From contig KI547167.1 of the NCBI GenBank assembly GCA_000497835.1, positions 590,338-638,792 on the forward strand: a stretch of DNA of 48,455 nt, given 5' to 3'. A program made the position numbers and the translations under genes. The notes beneath the pieces were generated by a model. The model saw only the letters and a program-made list of their open reading frames with translations. It made no database searches and was not told the DNA's origin. This DNA comes from a gamma proteobacterium L18 (GTDB lineage Bacteria; Pseudomonadota; Gammaproteobacteria; Pseudomonadales; Pseudomonadaceae). This document shows, piece by piece, positions 28,948-37,046 of this stretch (its first letter is position 1; each line of letters starts with the position of its first letter).

Positions 28948-29036
28948 CTAACCCAAGGACCTGCGCAGCCTGGCGGCAGCGGCTACGCTCGGGCATCCTT
29001 GGACATTGAATTCACTTCCACCACACAGACGTTTAC

Positions 29037-29912
29037 ATGGCCAAGAAAACCTCCACCCTCGACGACCTCCTCTATCTAGCCAGCAAGCTCCCCTGGTGGT
29101 CCAGCCTGATCCTGGCCGTGGCCTCCGGCGTCTACCTGCACAGCGTCTCCATTGCCCCTACCGCCATCACCAGCGATGTCCAGCATCTGGACTCGATGAT
29201 GATGCACACCGTGTTCAAAACCCTGGCAACCATCGGCCAATTCGTGCTGCCGATGATCTTCGTCGTTGGCGCGATGATGTCTTTTTTCGGCCGCCGCAAA
29301 CGCGCCGAACTGCTGAACACCGGCCATGCCGTCAACGACTTCACCTGGCAGGAATTCGAACTGCTGGTGGGGGAAGCCCTGCGCCGCCAAGGCTTCAGCA
29401 TCGAGGAAACCGGCACCGGCGGGCCGGACGGTGGCGTGGACCTGATCGCCCGAAAAGACGGCGAGAAATACCTGGTGCAGTGCAAGCACTGGCGCGCCAT
29501 GCAGGTGGGGGTGCCGGTGGTGCGTGAGTTGTACGGTGCCATGGCGACCGAAGGTGCGGTGGGTGGGTTTGTGGTGACCAGCGGCCGCTTCACCGAGCCG
29601 GCGCGGGAGTTTGCCAGCGGCCGCAACGTGAAGTTGGTGGATGGCACGCGGCTCCAGCGCTGGATAGCTGCGGCCAAAAGAGCCACCCCTGTCGTTGCGC
29701 CATCGCCTGCGGTACAGCCCAAGGCGCAAACACCGCAGCCGCCCGCGCAACAACCCACTGCCGCCCCCGCCTGCCCTTTCTGCCGCAAGCCCATGGTCAC
29801 CCGCATCGCCCGCAGCGGCCGCAACGCCGGTGGCGAGTTCTGGGGCTGTACAGACTACCCGAAATGCCGCGGCATCCGGCCGATCTTCACCAACGCACCC
29901 CCCGGCACATAA
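29037..29912 (+). CDS. Membrane-anchored Mrr-type restriction endonuclease homologue
   Basis: A 291-residue protein with three parts. Two membrane helices (about residues 22-39 and 66-84) anchor it. An Mrr_cat PD-(D/E)xK domain (about 103-205) has GGPDGGVDLIA with D135 and LVQCKHW with Q148 and K150, the D-QxK signature. A C-terminal topoisomerase-type zinc ribbon (C246, C249, C271, C277; CPFC...GCTDYPKC) follows a Pro/Gln-rich linker. It could cleave DNA at the membrane or act on incoming or modified DNA, but no methyltransferase partner is nearby. It stands alone after a REPIN cluster. The family is sure, the activity is not. Confidence 0.88.
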   Translation: MAKKTSTLDDLLYLASKLPWWSSLILAVASGVYLHSVSIAPTAITSDVQHLDSMMMHTVFKTLATIGQFVLPMIFVVGAMMSFFGRRKRAELLNTGHAVNDFTWQEFELLVGEALRRQGFSIEETGTGGPDGGVDLIARKDGEKYLVQCKHWRAMQVGVPVVRELYGAMATEGAVGGFVVTSGRFTEPAREFASGRNVKLVDGTRLQRWIAAAKRATPVVAPSPAVQPKAQTPQPPAQQPTAAPACPFCRKPMVTRIARSGRNAGGEFWGCTDYPKCRGIRPIFTNAPPGT

Positions 29913-29978
29913 GACCCCGTAGTCGCTGCCGCCACAGAGCAGTTTTTCCGTTCCCGCACAAATAAACCGCGCCAACCA

Positions 29979-30005
29979 TCCAGTTTTTGCACGCTGAACC
30001 GATAA
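29979..30005 (+). promoter_or_regulatory. Putative sigma-28 (FliA) promoter of the chemoreceptor
   Basis: TCCAGTTT and ACCGATAA, separated by 11 bases, resemble the motility promoter TCAAGTTT-N12-GCCGATA. It ends 39 bp before the chemoreceptor ATG. Confidence 0.55.
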
Positions 30006-30044
30006 AGCCTTCTTAAGCAGTGTTCACTCGGTGGAGAAGGCTCG

Positions 30045-31964
30045 ATGTTGGCGACGATCAATGGTTTTCTGCAAAATATCAGTGTGCGCGCCAAGCTCAC
30101 TCTGGGCTTTGGGGCGGTATTGGTACTGACAATCCTGATTGCCCTCACCGGCTGGACAGGCATCCAATCGCTGGGCCAGCGCGGCGACCGGATTCTGGAT
30201 ATCGCCACGCTCAATGACACGGCCCGGGACCTGCGCATCGCCCGCCTGTCCTACACCATCACCCCTGACAACGAGCACGCCAACGCGGTGCTCAAACAGC
30301 TCGACAGCCTCGACAATCACTTGGCGCACAACCTGTCCAGCTTCACCAACGGTGACAACCTCGCCCAGATCCGCATCACCGTGGAGGCCGCCAGGCATTA
30401 CCGCGAGCACTTCGCCGACCTCCATCAGGCGGTGCAGGCGCGTGAAGACAGCCGCGCAGTGTTTGGCGGCTATGCCGACGCCGCCGTCGCGGCCCTCAAC
30501 AGCGTTGCCACGGCCGTCGCCGGCCCTGCGGGCGATCAGGCCCAGCGCGATGTGGTCAGCAAGGCCCAGGTTCTGCTGCAACAGGCGCGCTTTCAACTGC
30601 GCGGCTACAGTTACAGCCTGAAACCCGAACTGGAGCAGCCCGCCAAGGATGCCATTGACCAGGCCAGCGCGTACGCCAAGGCCAGCGTCGAACTGCTGCC
30701 CCGCGCCCAGGCCGACAGCCTGCAACAGTTGCAGCGCGCCCTGGCCAGTTACCGTGCCACGGTCGACCAGTTTGCCGCCACCCAGGCCCGGGCGGGCAAG
30801 GCGCAGTCGCAACTCAACGATGATATCGCCACCCTGTTCGCCGCCAGCAAGCAGTTGTCGCAGAACCAGGCCGAGCAGCGCGCCGAGGATGTATTGCAAG
30901 CGCGCAACCTGATGGGCGGCGCGGTACTGGTCGCCCTGCTGCTGGGTACGCTGGCCGCCTGGGTCATCACCCATTTGATCGTCGGCCCCCTGCTGGAAAC
31001 CCTACGCCGCGCCGAGCGCGTGGCTAGCGGCGACCTTACCGGCGATGCTTCTGTGTCGCGCCGCGATGAACTGGGCCGCCTGCAGCACAGCATGCAGCGC
31101 ATGACCCTGAACCTGCGCGAACTGATCGGCGGCCTGCGTGACGGCGTGGTGCAGATTGCCAGCGCTGCCGAGCAACTGTCTGCGGTCACCGAGCAGACCA
31201 GCGCCGGGGTCAACAGCCAGAAAGTGGAGACCGATCAGGTCGCCACCGCCATGAACGAAATGGCCTCCACGGTGCAGGAGGTGGCGCGCAACGCCGAGCA
31301 GGCCTCCCACGCCGCCGCCACCGCCACCTGCGAGGCACGCGAGGGCGACGAAGTGCTGGCCAAGGCCATCAACCAAATTGACCGCCTGGCCAGTGAGGTG
31401 GAGCACTCCACTGCCGCCATGGACGACCTGAAACGTGAAAGCGACAAGATCGGCAGTGTGCTGGACGTGATCAAGTCGGTGGCCCAGCAAACCAACCTGC
31501 TGGCCCTCAACGCCGCCATCGAGGCCGCACGTGCCGGCGAGGCAGGCCGCGGTTTTGCGGTGGTGGCTGATGAGGTGCGCAGCCTGGCTCAGCGTACCCA
31601 GACGTCCACCGAGGAAATCGAGCAACTGATCGGCGGCCTGCAAAGCGGCACCGACCAGGTGGCCAATGCCCTGGAAAGCAGCCGCCGCCTGACCGACAGC
31701 AGCGTCGAACTGACCCGCCAGGCCGGTGTTTCCCTAGGCGGCATCAATCGTTCGGTGGCGGCCATCGAGTCGATGAACCAACAAATTGCCGCGGCGGCCG
31801 AGCAGCAGAGCGCCACGGCCGAAGAGATCAACCGCAGTGTGATCAATGTGCGGGAAATCTCCGAACAGACCTCGGCGGCCAGCGAGGAAACGGCTGCATC
31901 GAGTGTCGAACTGGCGCGGCTGGGGGTTCATCTGCAAGCGATGGTGGGCAAATTCACGTTGTAA
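30045..31964 (+). CDS. Methyl-accepting chemotaxis protein with HBM sensor domain
   Basis: A 639-residue inner-membrane chemoreceptor. TM1 is about residues 18-38 and TM2 about 290-310. The roughly 250-residue all-helical periplasmic region between them has the size and pattern of the helical bimodular (HBM) domain found in P. putida McpS-type receptors for organic acids. A HAMP domain follows TM2. The cytoplasmic tip contains the conserved [20 protein letters not shown] and [15 protein letters not shown]. There is no C-terminal CheR-binding pentapeptide (ends GKFTL). The ligand cannot be read from sequence. The upstream FliA-like promoter fits co-expression with flagella. Confidence 0.92.
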   Translation: MLATINGFLQNISVRAKLTLGFGAVLVLTILIALTGWTGIQSLGQRGDRILDIATLNDTARDLRIARLSYTITPDNEHANAVLKQLDSLDNHLAHNLSSFTNGDNLAQIRITVEAARHYREHFADLHQAVQAREDSRAVFGGYADAAVAALNSVATAVAGPAGDQAQRDVVSKAQVLLQQARFQLRGYSYSLKPELEQPAKDAIDQASAYAKASVELLPRAQADSLQQLQRALASYRATVDQFAATQARAGKAQSQLNDDIATLFAASKQLSQNQAEQRAEDVLQARNLMGGAVLVALLLGTLAAWVITHLIVGPLLETLRRAERVASGDLTGDASVSRRDELGRLQHSMQRMTLNLRELIGGLRDGVVQIASAAEQLSAVTEQTSAGVNSQKVETDQVATAMNEMASTVQEVARNAEQASHAAATATCEAREGDEVLAKAINQIDRLASEVEHSTAAMDDLKRESDKIGSVLDVIKSVAQQTNLLALNAAIEAARAGEAGRGFAVVADEVRSLAQRTQTSTEEIEQLIGGLQSGTDQVANALESSRRLTDSSVELTRQAGVSLGGINRSVAAIESMNQQIAAAAEQQSATAEEINRSVINVREISEQTSAASEETAASSVELARLGVHLQAMVGKFTL

Positions 31965-31973
31965 TCGGGCACG

Positions 31974-32000
31974 ACCGGAAAAATGTATTCCGGTTTTTTT
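31974..32000 (+). terminator. Intrinsic terminator of the chemoreceptor gene
   Basis: ACCGGAA and TTCCGGT arms around a seven-base loop, followed by six T residues. Confidence 0.92.
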
Positions 32001-32058
32001 CGTGAGGTGCGTCTTATTGGAAACGATTCTTATACGCTAACCTCAACGAGTGCTATCA

Positions 32059-32487
32059 ATGCGTGAGCTTCAACACAATAAAGGGCCGGAAACCCCACGA
32101 GTCGGTTTCATCCTGACCCTGTTGGCCGCCAGCCTGGCTTTCGCCGCCTACAGCAGCCAGGCCGCGGCGGCGCCGGTAGAAGTGCATATCCCGGCCCAGC
32201 CCCTGACCAGCGCGCAATTTGGCACTCAAACCCACCTGCAGGTGCTGTTCAGCGCCGACTCGATCAAAGACCAGAACAGCCTCAGCGTCGACGGCACCAT
32301 GGAACCACAGCAGGCCTTGGAGCAGATGCTGCGCGGCACCGGCCTGCATTATGAAGTCAACGGTAGCGTCATCACCGGCGACCCCAGCGGCTACACGCCC
32401 GACTACAGCCTGGTGGCCAAACGCACCCGCACGGCCAACTACGGCCCGCGTCGCAACGTGATCGCTACCCTGAGCTACAACTGGTAA
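32059..32487 (+). CDS. Stand-alone STN-domain secreted protein
   Basis: A 142-residue exported protein. After an N-terminal extension and hydrophobic segment (FILTLLAASLAFAAYSS, likely cleavage after QAAAA), residues about 40-110 form a secretin/TonB short N-terminal (STN) domain: IPAQPLTSAQFGTQTHLQVLF, then GTMEPQQALEQMLRGTGL. STN domains normally precede TonB-dependent receptors or act in FecR/FpvA signalling, but here the frame stops about 30 residues later with no plug or barrel and no sigma/anti-sigma pair nearby. The ATG at 32059 is taken over a GTG at 32050. Either a genuine small periplasmic protein or a receptor remnant. Confidence 0.8.
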   Translation: MRELQHNKGPETPRVGFILTLLAASLAFAAYSSQAAAAPVEVHIPAQPLTSAQFGTQTHLQVLFSADSIKDQNSLSVDGTMEPQQALEQMLRGTGLHYEVNGSVITGDPSGYTPDYSLVAKRTRTANYGPRRNVIATLSYNW

Positions 32488-32502
32488 GCGTTAGCGCCCT
32501 GA

Positions 32503-32531
32503 ACAGGCCGGCCCTCAGCCGGCTGGCCTGT
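32503..32531. terminator. Hairpin between convergent STN and lysR genes
   Basis: ACAGGCCGGCC and CCGGCTGGCCTGT pair with one mismatch. It overlaps the last base of the lysR stop codon. No T-tract is present. Confidence 0.55.
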
Positions 32532-33433
32532 CACGCCCCGAAAGCCTCCGCGAAGTCTGCACGCAACGCCTCGGCCAGCCATTGCTCGAACCACTGCACA
32601 TCGGCCGACAACTGCCCGGTCGGTGTCAGCAACTGGTAGCTCTCCAACGCCACTTCTACATCGATGGCGCGCACCAGCGTGCCGGCCCGCAACTCATCAC
32701 GCACCAGCACCTCGTTGGCCAGGGCAATGCCCTGCCCTGCCTCGGCCACCGACAGCGCATGGTCATTACTGACGTACAGCACATCGGAAGACAACTGCGC
32801 ATCGATGCCCAGCGCCCTGAACCACATGTTCCACCATTCGCCATCGTCGAAATGGATCAGGTCGAGCTTCATCAGGTCCTGTGCCCGGCGAATGGGCTTG
32901 ATGCTGGCCAGGTACTTGGGCGTGCACACCGGGAAAACCCGCGGGCAGATCAGCGTCGCCCGGCTGTTAGCGTATTGCCCCGGCATGCCGTAGGCGATGC
33001 CCAGGTCGGCGGTGCGGCCGTCCACCTCGGTGAAGGTTGAATTGGGTTCGATGGCCACCTTCAGGCCTGGGCGCAGCTTGCGCAGCGTTTCGATCTGCGG
33101 CGTCAGCCAGCGCTTGGCCAGGCCCGGCACCACCATGATGCGCAGCCAGCGTTCGGTGGCGTGCGGCTGCAGCGCCTCGCCGGCGTCGATGATCTGCTGC
33201 AGGGCGCGGGAAATCTTCAGGTGGTAACTGCGCCCCGCAGGCGTCAGCAGCACGCCACGGGAGGTGCGTTCGAACAACTGCACACCCAGCCAGTCCTCCA
33301 GCAATTTGACGTGGCGGCCCACCGCCGGCTGGGTCACGTGCAGGGCCTTGGATGCTTCCACATAGCTGCCCAGGCGGGCGGCGGCGTCGAAGGCGCGAAG
33401 GGCGTTGAGCGGGGGCAGGCGAAAGTTGGGCAT
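32531..33433 (-). CDS. LysR-family transcriptional regulator (GcvA-like)
   Basis: A 300-residue LTTR. The winged helix-turn-helix is at residues about 5-65 (LNALRAFDAAARLGSYVEAS, then ALHVTQPAVGRHVKLLEDWLG), followed by a periplasmic-binding-protein-like effector domain. The ATG at 33433 gives the usual N-terminus MPNFRLPPLNALRAFDA, so the longer upstream frame is rejected. It is divergent from an amidase gene, and the intergenic region has a strong inverted repeat (33444-33464). The simple inference is LysR control of the amidase. The inducer is unknown. Confidence 0.92.
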   Translation of the reverse strand: MPNFRLPPLNALRAFDAAARLGSYVEASKALHVTQPAVGRHVKLLEDWLGVQLFERTSRGVLLTPAGRSYHLKISRALQQIIDAGEALQPHATERWLRIMVVPGLAKRWLTPQIETLRKLRPGLKVAIEPNSTFTEVDGRTADLGIAYGMPGQYANSRATLICPRVFPVCTPKYLASIKPIRRAQDLMKLDLIHFDDGEWWNMWFRALGIDAQLSSDVLYVSNDHALSVAEAGQGIALANEVLVRDELRAGTLVRAIDVEVALESYQLLTPTGQLSADVQWFEQWLAEALRADFAEAFGA

Positions 33434-33443
33434 GGCAAACCTG

Positions 33444-33464
33444 GCTGTTAAATTTTTTAACAGC
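33444..33464. promoter_or_regulatory. LysR-type operator candidate
   Basis: GCTGTTAAA and TTTAACAGC form perfect nine-base arms around TTT, starting 10 bp from the lysR ATG. A third GTTAAA half-site follows at 33471, on the side of the amidase gene. Confidence 0.65.
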
Positions 33465-33548
33465 TGCGATGTTAAAATTGATCTGTCGCCTGCGCAATCC
33501 CCGCCTGATAATCCGCGCATCGCACCGTTTCGCCTACAGGGGATTGCC

Positions 33549-35003
33549 ATGCACCACACGTCCATCAACGAACTGGTACTGCTTGCCGCCCATGAACTCG
33601 CGGAGAAAGTTCGCCTGCGCCAGGTGTCCTGCCGCGAAGTGATGCAGGCCTATCTGGCCCACATCGATCGCTTCAACCCGGTGGTCAACGCCCTGATCAG
33701 CCTGCAACCGGCCGACACCCTGCTGGCCCAGGCCGACGAGCGCGACGCACAACTGGCCCGCGGCCAGTACCTGGGCTGGATGCACGGCCTGCCCCACGCC
33801 ATCAAGGACCTGTCGCTGACCCAGGGTATCCCCACCACCTTGGGCTCGCCGCTGTTTCGCGACTACCTGCCCGAGCGCGACGGCATCATGGTGCAGCGCA
33901 TCAAGGCCGCTGGCGCGATCATTGTCGGCAAAACCAACACCCCGGAATTCGGCCTCGGCTCGCAAAGCTACAATCCACTGTTCGGTGCCACGGGCTGTGC
34001 CTTCGACCCGGACAAGACCGCCGGCGGCAGCAGCGGTGGCGCGGCCGCCGCCCTGGCGCTGCACCTGGTGCCGGTAGCCGACGGCAGCGACATGATGGGC
34101 TCGCTGCGCAACCCTGCCGCGTTCAACAACATCATCGGCTTCCGGCCCTCCCAAGGCCGCGTGCCCTTTGACGACGCCAGCGATTTATTCTTCGACCAAC
34201 TGGGCTACGAAGGCCCCATGGGCCGCACCGTGCGCGACACCGCCCTGCTGCTGTCGGTACAGGCCGGCCATGACCCCCGGGCGCCGCTGTCGCTGGCCGG
34301 TGACGGCAGCGAGTTCACCGCGCCACTGGCACGTGATTTCGCGGGCACGCGCCTGGGCTGGCTGGGCGACTTGGCTGGCTACCTGCCGATGGAACATGGC
34401 GTCACCGCCCTGTGCGAAAAAGCCCTGGGCGACTTCCAGGCCCTGGGCTGCACCGTTGAGAACGCCGAGCTGGGTTTCAGCCCCGAACGCCTGTGGGAGT
34501 GCTGGCGCACCCTGCGCCACTGGGCCATCGCCGGCAACCTGGGCAAGGCCTACCACGACCCCGCCAAGCGCGAGCTGCTCAAGCCCGAAGCCCAATGGGA
34601 AGTGCAGAACGGGCTGAGCCTGACCGCCAGCGACATCCACCAGGCCGCCGTCACCCGCACCGACTGGTACCGCGCCATCTGCAAACTGTTCGAGCGCTAC
34701 GACTACCTGCTGCTGCCCAGCGCCCAGGTCTTCCCCTTCGACAAGCGCCAGCACTGGCCCGGCGAAATCGCCGGCCGCAGCATGGACACCTACCACCGCT
34801 GGATGGAAGTGGTCATCCCCGCCACCCTCAGCGGCTGCCCGGTGGCTAATGTGCAGGTGGGGTTCAATGGGCAGGGGTTGCCCATGGGCATGCAAATCAT
34901 CGGGCGGCAACAGGCGGACTTTGCGGTGCTGCAGTTGGCGCATGCGTATGAACAGGTGAGCCGGTGGTTTGCGCGAGTGCCGGCGCCGGTGTTGGCGCGA
35001 TAG
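33549..35003 (+). CDS. Amidase-signature family hydrolase
   Basis: A 484-residue cytoplasmic amidase. The Ser-cisSer-Lys triad is visible: K86 in HAIKDL, S161 in the signature AGGSSGGAAAALAL, and nucleophile S185 in DMMGSLRNPA. The usual DGGGS before the nucleophile is here SDMMGS, a subfamily difference. AGGGGA lies six bases before the ATG. Divergent from a LysR gene that probably controls it. Substrate unknown. Glutamyl-tRNA amidotransferase subunit A is excluded because no gatB or gatC is adjacent and the loop sequences differ. Confidence 0.9.
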   Translation: MHHTSINELVLLAAHELAEKVRLRQVSCREVMQAYLAHIDRFNPVVNALISLQPADTLLAQADERDAQLARGQYLGWMHGLPHAIKDLSLTQGIPTTLGSPLFRDYLPERDGIMVQRIKAAGAIIVGKTNTPEFGLGSQSYNPLFGATGCAFDPDKTAGGSSGGAAAALALHLVPVADGSDMMGSLRNPAAFNNIIGFRPSQGRVPFDDASDLFFDQLGYEGPMGRTVRDTALLLSVQAGHDPRAPLSLAGDGSEFTAPLARDFAGTRLGWLGDLAGYLPMEHGVTALCEKALGDFQALGCTVENAELGFSPERLWECWRTLRHWAIAGNLGKAYHDPAKRELLKPEAQWEVQNGLSLTASDIHQAAVTRTDWYRAICKLFERYDYLLLPSAQVFPFDKRQHWPGEIAGRSMDTYHRWMEVVIPATLSGCPVANVQVGFNGQGLPMGMQIIGRQQADFAVLQLAHAYEQVSRWFARVPAPVLAR

Positions 35004-35031
35004 AGAAGCCGCGCCATCTCCCCCTGCAGCC

Positions 35032-35053
35032 GCAGCCTGACGGCAGCGACTAC
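35032..35053 (+). repeat. REP-like element GCAGCCTGACGGCAGC, copy 1
   Basis: Contains the core GCAGCCTGACGGCAGCGAC. It is also found at 35208 and, as an inverted pair, at 36618-36704. Confidence 0.7.
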
Positions 35054-35069
35054 CTTCTAATTTCGCCAG

Positions 35070-35127
35070 TGGCGCGATTGCCCAAATCCGTGGCGCGATT
35101 GTGGCGCGATTCCAAATAATCGCGCCA
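35070..35127. repeat. TGGCGCGATT repeats and terminator-like hairpin
   Basis: Direct copies of TGGCGCGATT at 35070, 35091 and 35102 and one inverted copy at 35118-35127. The last two form a hairpin with ten-base perfect arms and a six-base loop followed by TTT, suitable as terminator of the amidase gene. Confidence 0.75.
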
Positions 35128-35207
35128 TTTCGGTCCTGCAACGGCTACCGCCAGTCTGCGCTGGCTGCCACATTCGCTGAAGATCTCCTGCGGAGCCGAG
35201 GCCCAGC

Positions 35208-35230
35208 GCAGCCTGACGGCAGCGGCTACG
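35208..35230 (+). repeat. REP-like element GCAGCCTGACGGCAGC, copy 2
   Basis: Core GCAGCCTGACGGCAGCGGC, in direct orientation to copy 1 and 176 bp away. It sits in the convergent spacer between the amidase and MFS genes. Confidence 0.7.
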
Positions 35231-35263
35231 GGCATTGCCAACCTGGAATAAGAAAGGCCCGCA

Positions 35264-36484
35264 TCACGCGGCTTTCTTCGTGTTGGGCAACAGGATCGTC
35301 AATATGCCGAACAGCGGCAGGAACGAGCACAGTCCGTACACGTACTCGATGCCGCGAATGTCCGCCAAGTGACCCAGCAACGCCGCGCCGATACCGCCAA
35401 AGCCAAACATCAGGCCAAAGAATACCCCGGCGATCATGCCGACGTTGCCGGGCACCAGTTCCTGCGCGTACACCACGATGGCCGAGAAGGCGGAGGCCAG
35501 GATGAAGCCGATGATCACGCTGAGCACGCTGGTCCAGAACAGGTCCACGTAAGGCAGCGCCAGGGTGAACGGCGCCACGCCCAGGATCGAGAACCAGATC
35601 ACCGCCTTGCGGCCGATCTTGTCGCCGATCGGCCCGCCAAAGAAGGTGCCCGCCGCCACCGCGCCCAGGAACAGGAACAGGTGCAGTTGCGAACTGGCCA
35701 CCGACAGGTGGAATTTCTCGATCAGGTAGAAGGTGAAGTAGCTGGTGAAGCTGGCCATGTAGAAATACTTGGAGAACACCAGCAGGCCCAGCACCACCAG
35801 CGCGGCCGTCACGCGGCGCTTGGACAGCCCGTGGGTGGCCTGGCCGCCTTTCTTGGCCTTGAACAGGTTCAGGTGTTCCTTGTACCAGCGGCTGAGCATC
35901 CAGGTCACGCCCAGGGCGAACAGCGCGAAAATACCGAACAGCGCCACGTTACCCTGCCCGAACGGGATGATCAGCGCCGCCGCCAGCAGCGGCCCGAACG
36001 CCGAGCCGGCGTTGCCGCCCACCTGGAAGGTCGACTGCGCCAGCCCGTAGCGCCCACCGGACGCCAGGCGCGCGATGCGCGAGGTTTCCGGGTGGAAGGT
36101 CGATGAACCGATGCCCACCAGCGCCGACGCCACCAGAATCATCGGGAAGCTGCCGACAAAGGCCAGCATCACAATGCCGATCAGCGTGCAGATGGTGCCC
36201 AGCGGCAACAGATTAGGCTTGGGGTTGCGGTCGGTATAGAAACCCACCCACGGCTGCAGCAGCGACGCGGTGATCTGGAACGTCAGGGTAATCAGGCCGA
36301 TCTGGGTAAAGCTCAGGCCATAGCTGGCCTTGAGCATGGGGTAGATCGACGGCAGTACCGACTGGATAAGGTCATTGATCAGATGCGCCAGCGCACAGGC
36401 GCCGATGATCCGCATCACCAGCGGACTGGTCTGGGCAGCCGCGGCCGCCGGGGCCGAGCTGGTTTGAACGTTACTGATGGCCAT
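35264..36484 (-). CDS. MFS transporter, fosmidomycin-resistance (Fsr) type
   Basis: A 406-residue inner-membrane major facilitator with about 12 spans. The N-terminal segment HLINDLIQSVLPSIYPMLKA and LTFQITASLLQPWVGFYTDR closely follow the Fsr family, whose E. coli member exports fosmidomycin, an inhibitor of the MEP isoprenoid pathway. The ATG at 36484 has GGAAGA eight bases upstream. Monocistronic, between a convergent amidase and tRNA-Met. The native substrate is unknown. Drug export is a family inference and not shown by the sequence. Confidence 0.85.
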   Translation of the reverse strand: MAISNVQTSSAPAAAAAQTSPLVMRIIGACALAHLINDLIQSVLPSIYPMLKASYGLSFTQIGLITLTFQITASLLQPWVGFYTDRNPKPNLLPLGTICTLIGIVMLAFVGSFPMILVASALVGIGSSTFHPETSRIARLASGGRYGLAQSTFQVGGNAGSAFGPLLAAALIIPFGQGNVALFGIFALFALGVTWMLSRWYKEHLNLFKAKKGGQATHGLSKRRVTAALVVLGLLVFSKYFYMASFTSYFTFYLIEKFHLSVASSQLHLFLFLGAVAAGTFFGGPIGDKIGRKAVIWFSILGVAPFTLALPYVDLFWTSVLSVIIGFILASAFSAIVVYAQELVPGNVGMIAGVFFGLMFGFGGIGAALLGHLADIRGIEYVYGLCSFLPLFGILTILLPNTKKAA

Positions 36485-36617
36485 CAAGCAATCTTCCGGA
36501 CAACGGGTAGGAACGCTGTTCAGCGTGCCGCGAACAAGTGCACGACCAGCGCAAGGGATCCTAATGTGCCATTTTTCGGGGCGTGATTGCTAACAATGAA
36601 ACAATTTATGTCGCGTC

Positions 36618-36704
36618 GCCGCTGCCGCCAGGCTGCACTGGCCGGTGCAGGCGCCTTGGAATGTGGGGTGTACAGGCGGGCCAGCGCAGCCTGGCGGCAG
36701 CGGC
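36618..36704. repeat. REPIN of the GCAGCCTGGCGGCAGC class
   Basis: Perfect 19-base inverted arms (36618-36636 and 36686-36704; core GCAGCCTGGCGGCAGCGGC) separated by 49 bases. It is in the 318-base gene-free stretch between the MFS gene and tRNA-Met, which otherwise holds only the tRNA promoter. Confidence 0.88.
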
Positions 36705-36761
36705 TACAGGGGTAATTGCCTTAACCTTTTGATCGCACGTAAAAAAATTTGAAAAAGATGC

Positions 36762-36790
36762 TTGACGCATCTTCGTTCTGAGGGAATAAT
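36762..36790 (+). promoter_or_regulatory. Promoter of tRNA-Met
   Basis: TTGACG (36762-36767), 17-bp spacer and AATAAT (36785-36790), ending 12 bp before the tRNA. Confidence 0.75.
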
Positions 36791-36802
36791 GCGCGCCATC
36801 TT

Positions 36803-36879
36803 GGCTACATAGCTCAGTTGGTTAGAGCATAGCATTCATAATGCTGGGGTCCGGGGTTCAAGTCCCTGTGTAGCCACCA
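36803..36879 (+). tRNA. tRNA-Met, elongator (anticodon CAU), integration site
   Basis: The GGCTACA acceptor arm pairs with TGTAGCC. The anticodon loop TTCATAA reads CAT, the T-loop is GTTCAAGTC and CCA is encoded. The GGCTACA start marks the elongator and not the initiator form. Its 3' end is intact although an integrase follows, so the att crossover restores the gene. Confidence 0.96.
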
Positions 36880-36921
36880 AGTGCTTGTTTACAGATGTCT
36901 ACAAGAGTCTCTAAACAATTC

Positions 36922-36949
36922 AAGAAGCCCGCCTAGTGCGGGCTTTCTT
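36922..36949 (+). terminator. Terminator after tRNA-Met
   Basis: AAGCCCGC and GCGGGCTT arms around TAGT, followed by TCTTGTTT. Confidence 0.85.
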
Positions 36950-36990
36950 GTTTCTGGCTGTATCTCCCTATCTCCCCCTATACCTCACCT

Positions 36991-37045
36991 CCGTGTATCC
37001 TCCCGTGTACCACGGAGAAAAATTGAAACTGAGGGGTACACAGGG
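36991..37045. promoter_or_regulatory. Possible integrase arm-type sites
   Basis: CCGTGTATCC (36991) and CCGTGTACC (37003) are direct repeats, and GGGTACACAGGG (about 37034) is inverted to them. They lie just before the integrase start and could bind its N-terminal arm domain or autoregulate it. Confidence 0.4.
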
Positions 37046-37046
37046 A

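Noticed and set aside
28547..29009. Open frames over the REPIN cluster after ychF
   Set aside because: They read the repeated sequence (the same peptide occurs twice) and have no start signal, so they are repeat artefacts.
32000..32058. Fur box upstream of the STN gene
   Set aside because: GAAACGATTCTTATAC has only weak resemblance to the GATAATGATTATCATT consensus, which is not enough to claim iron control.
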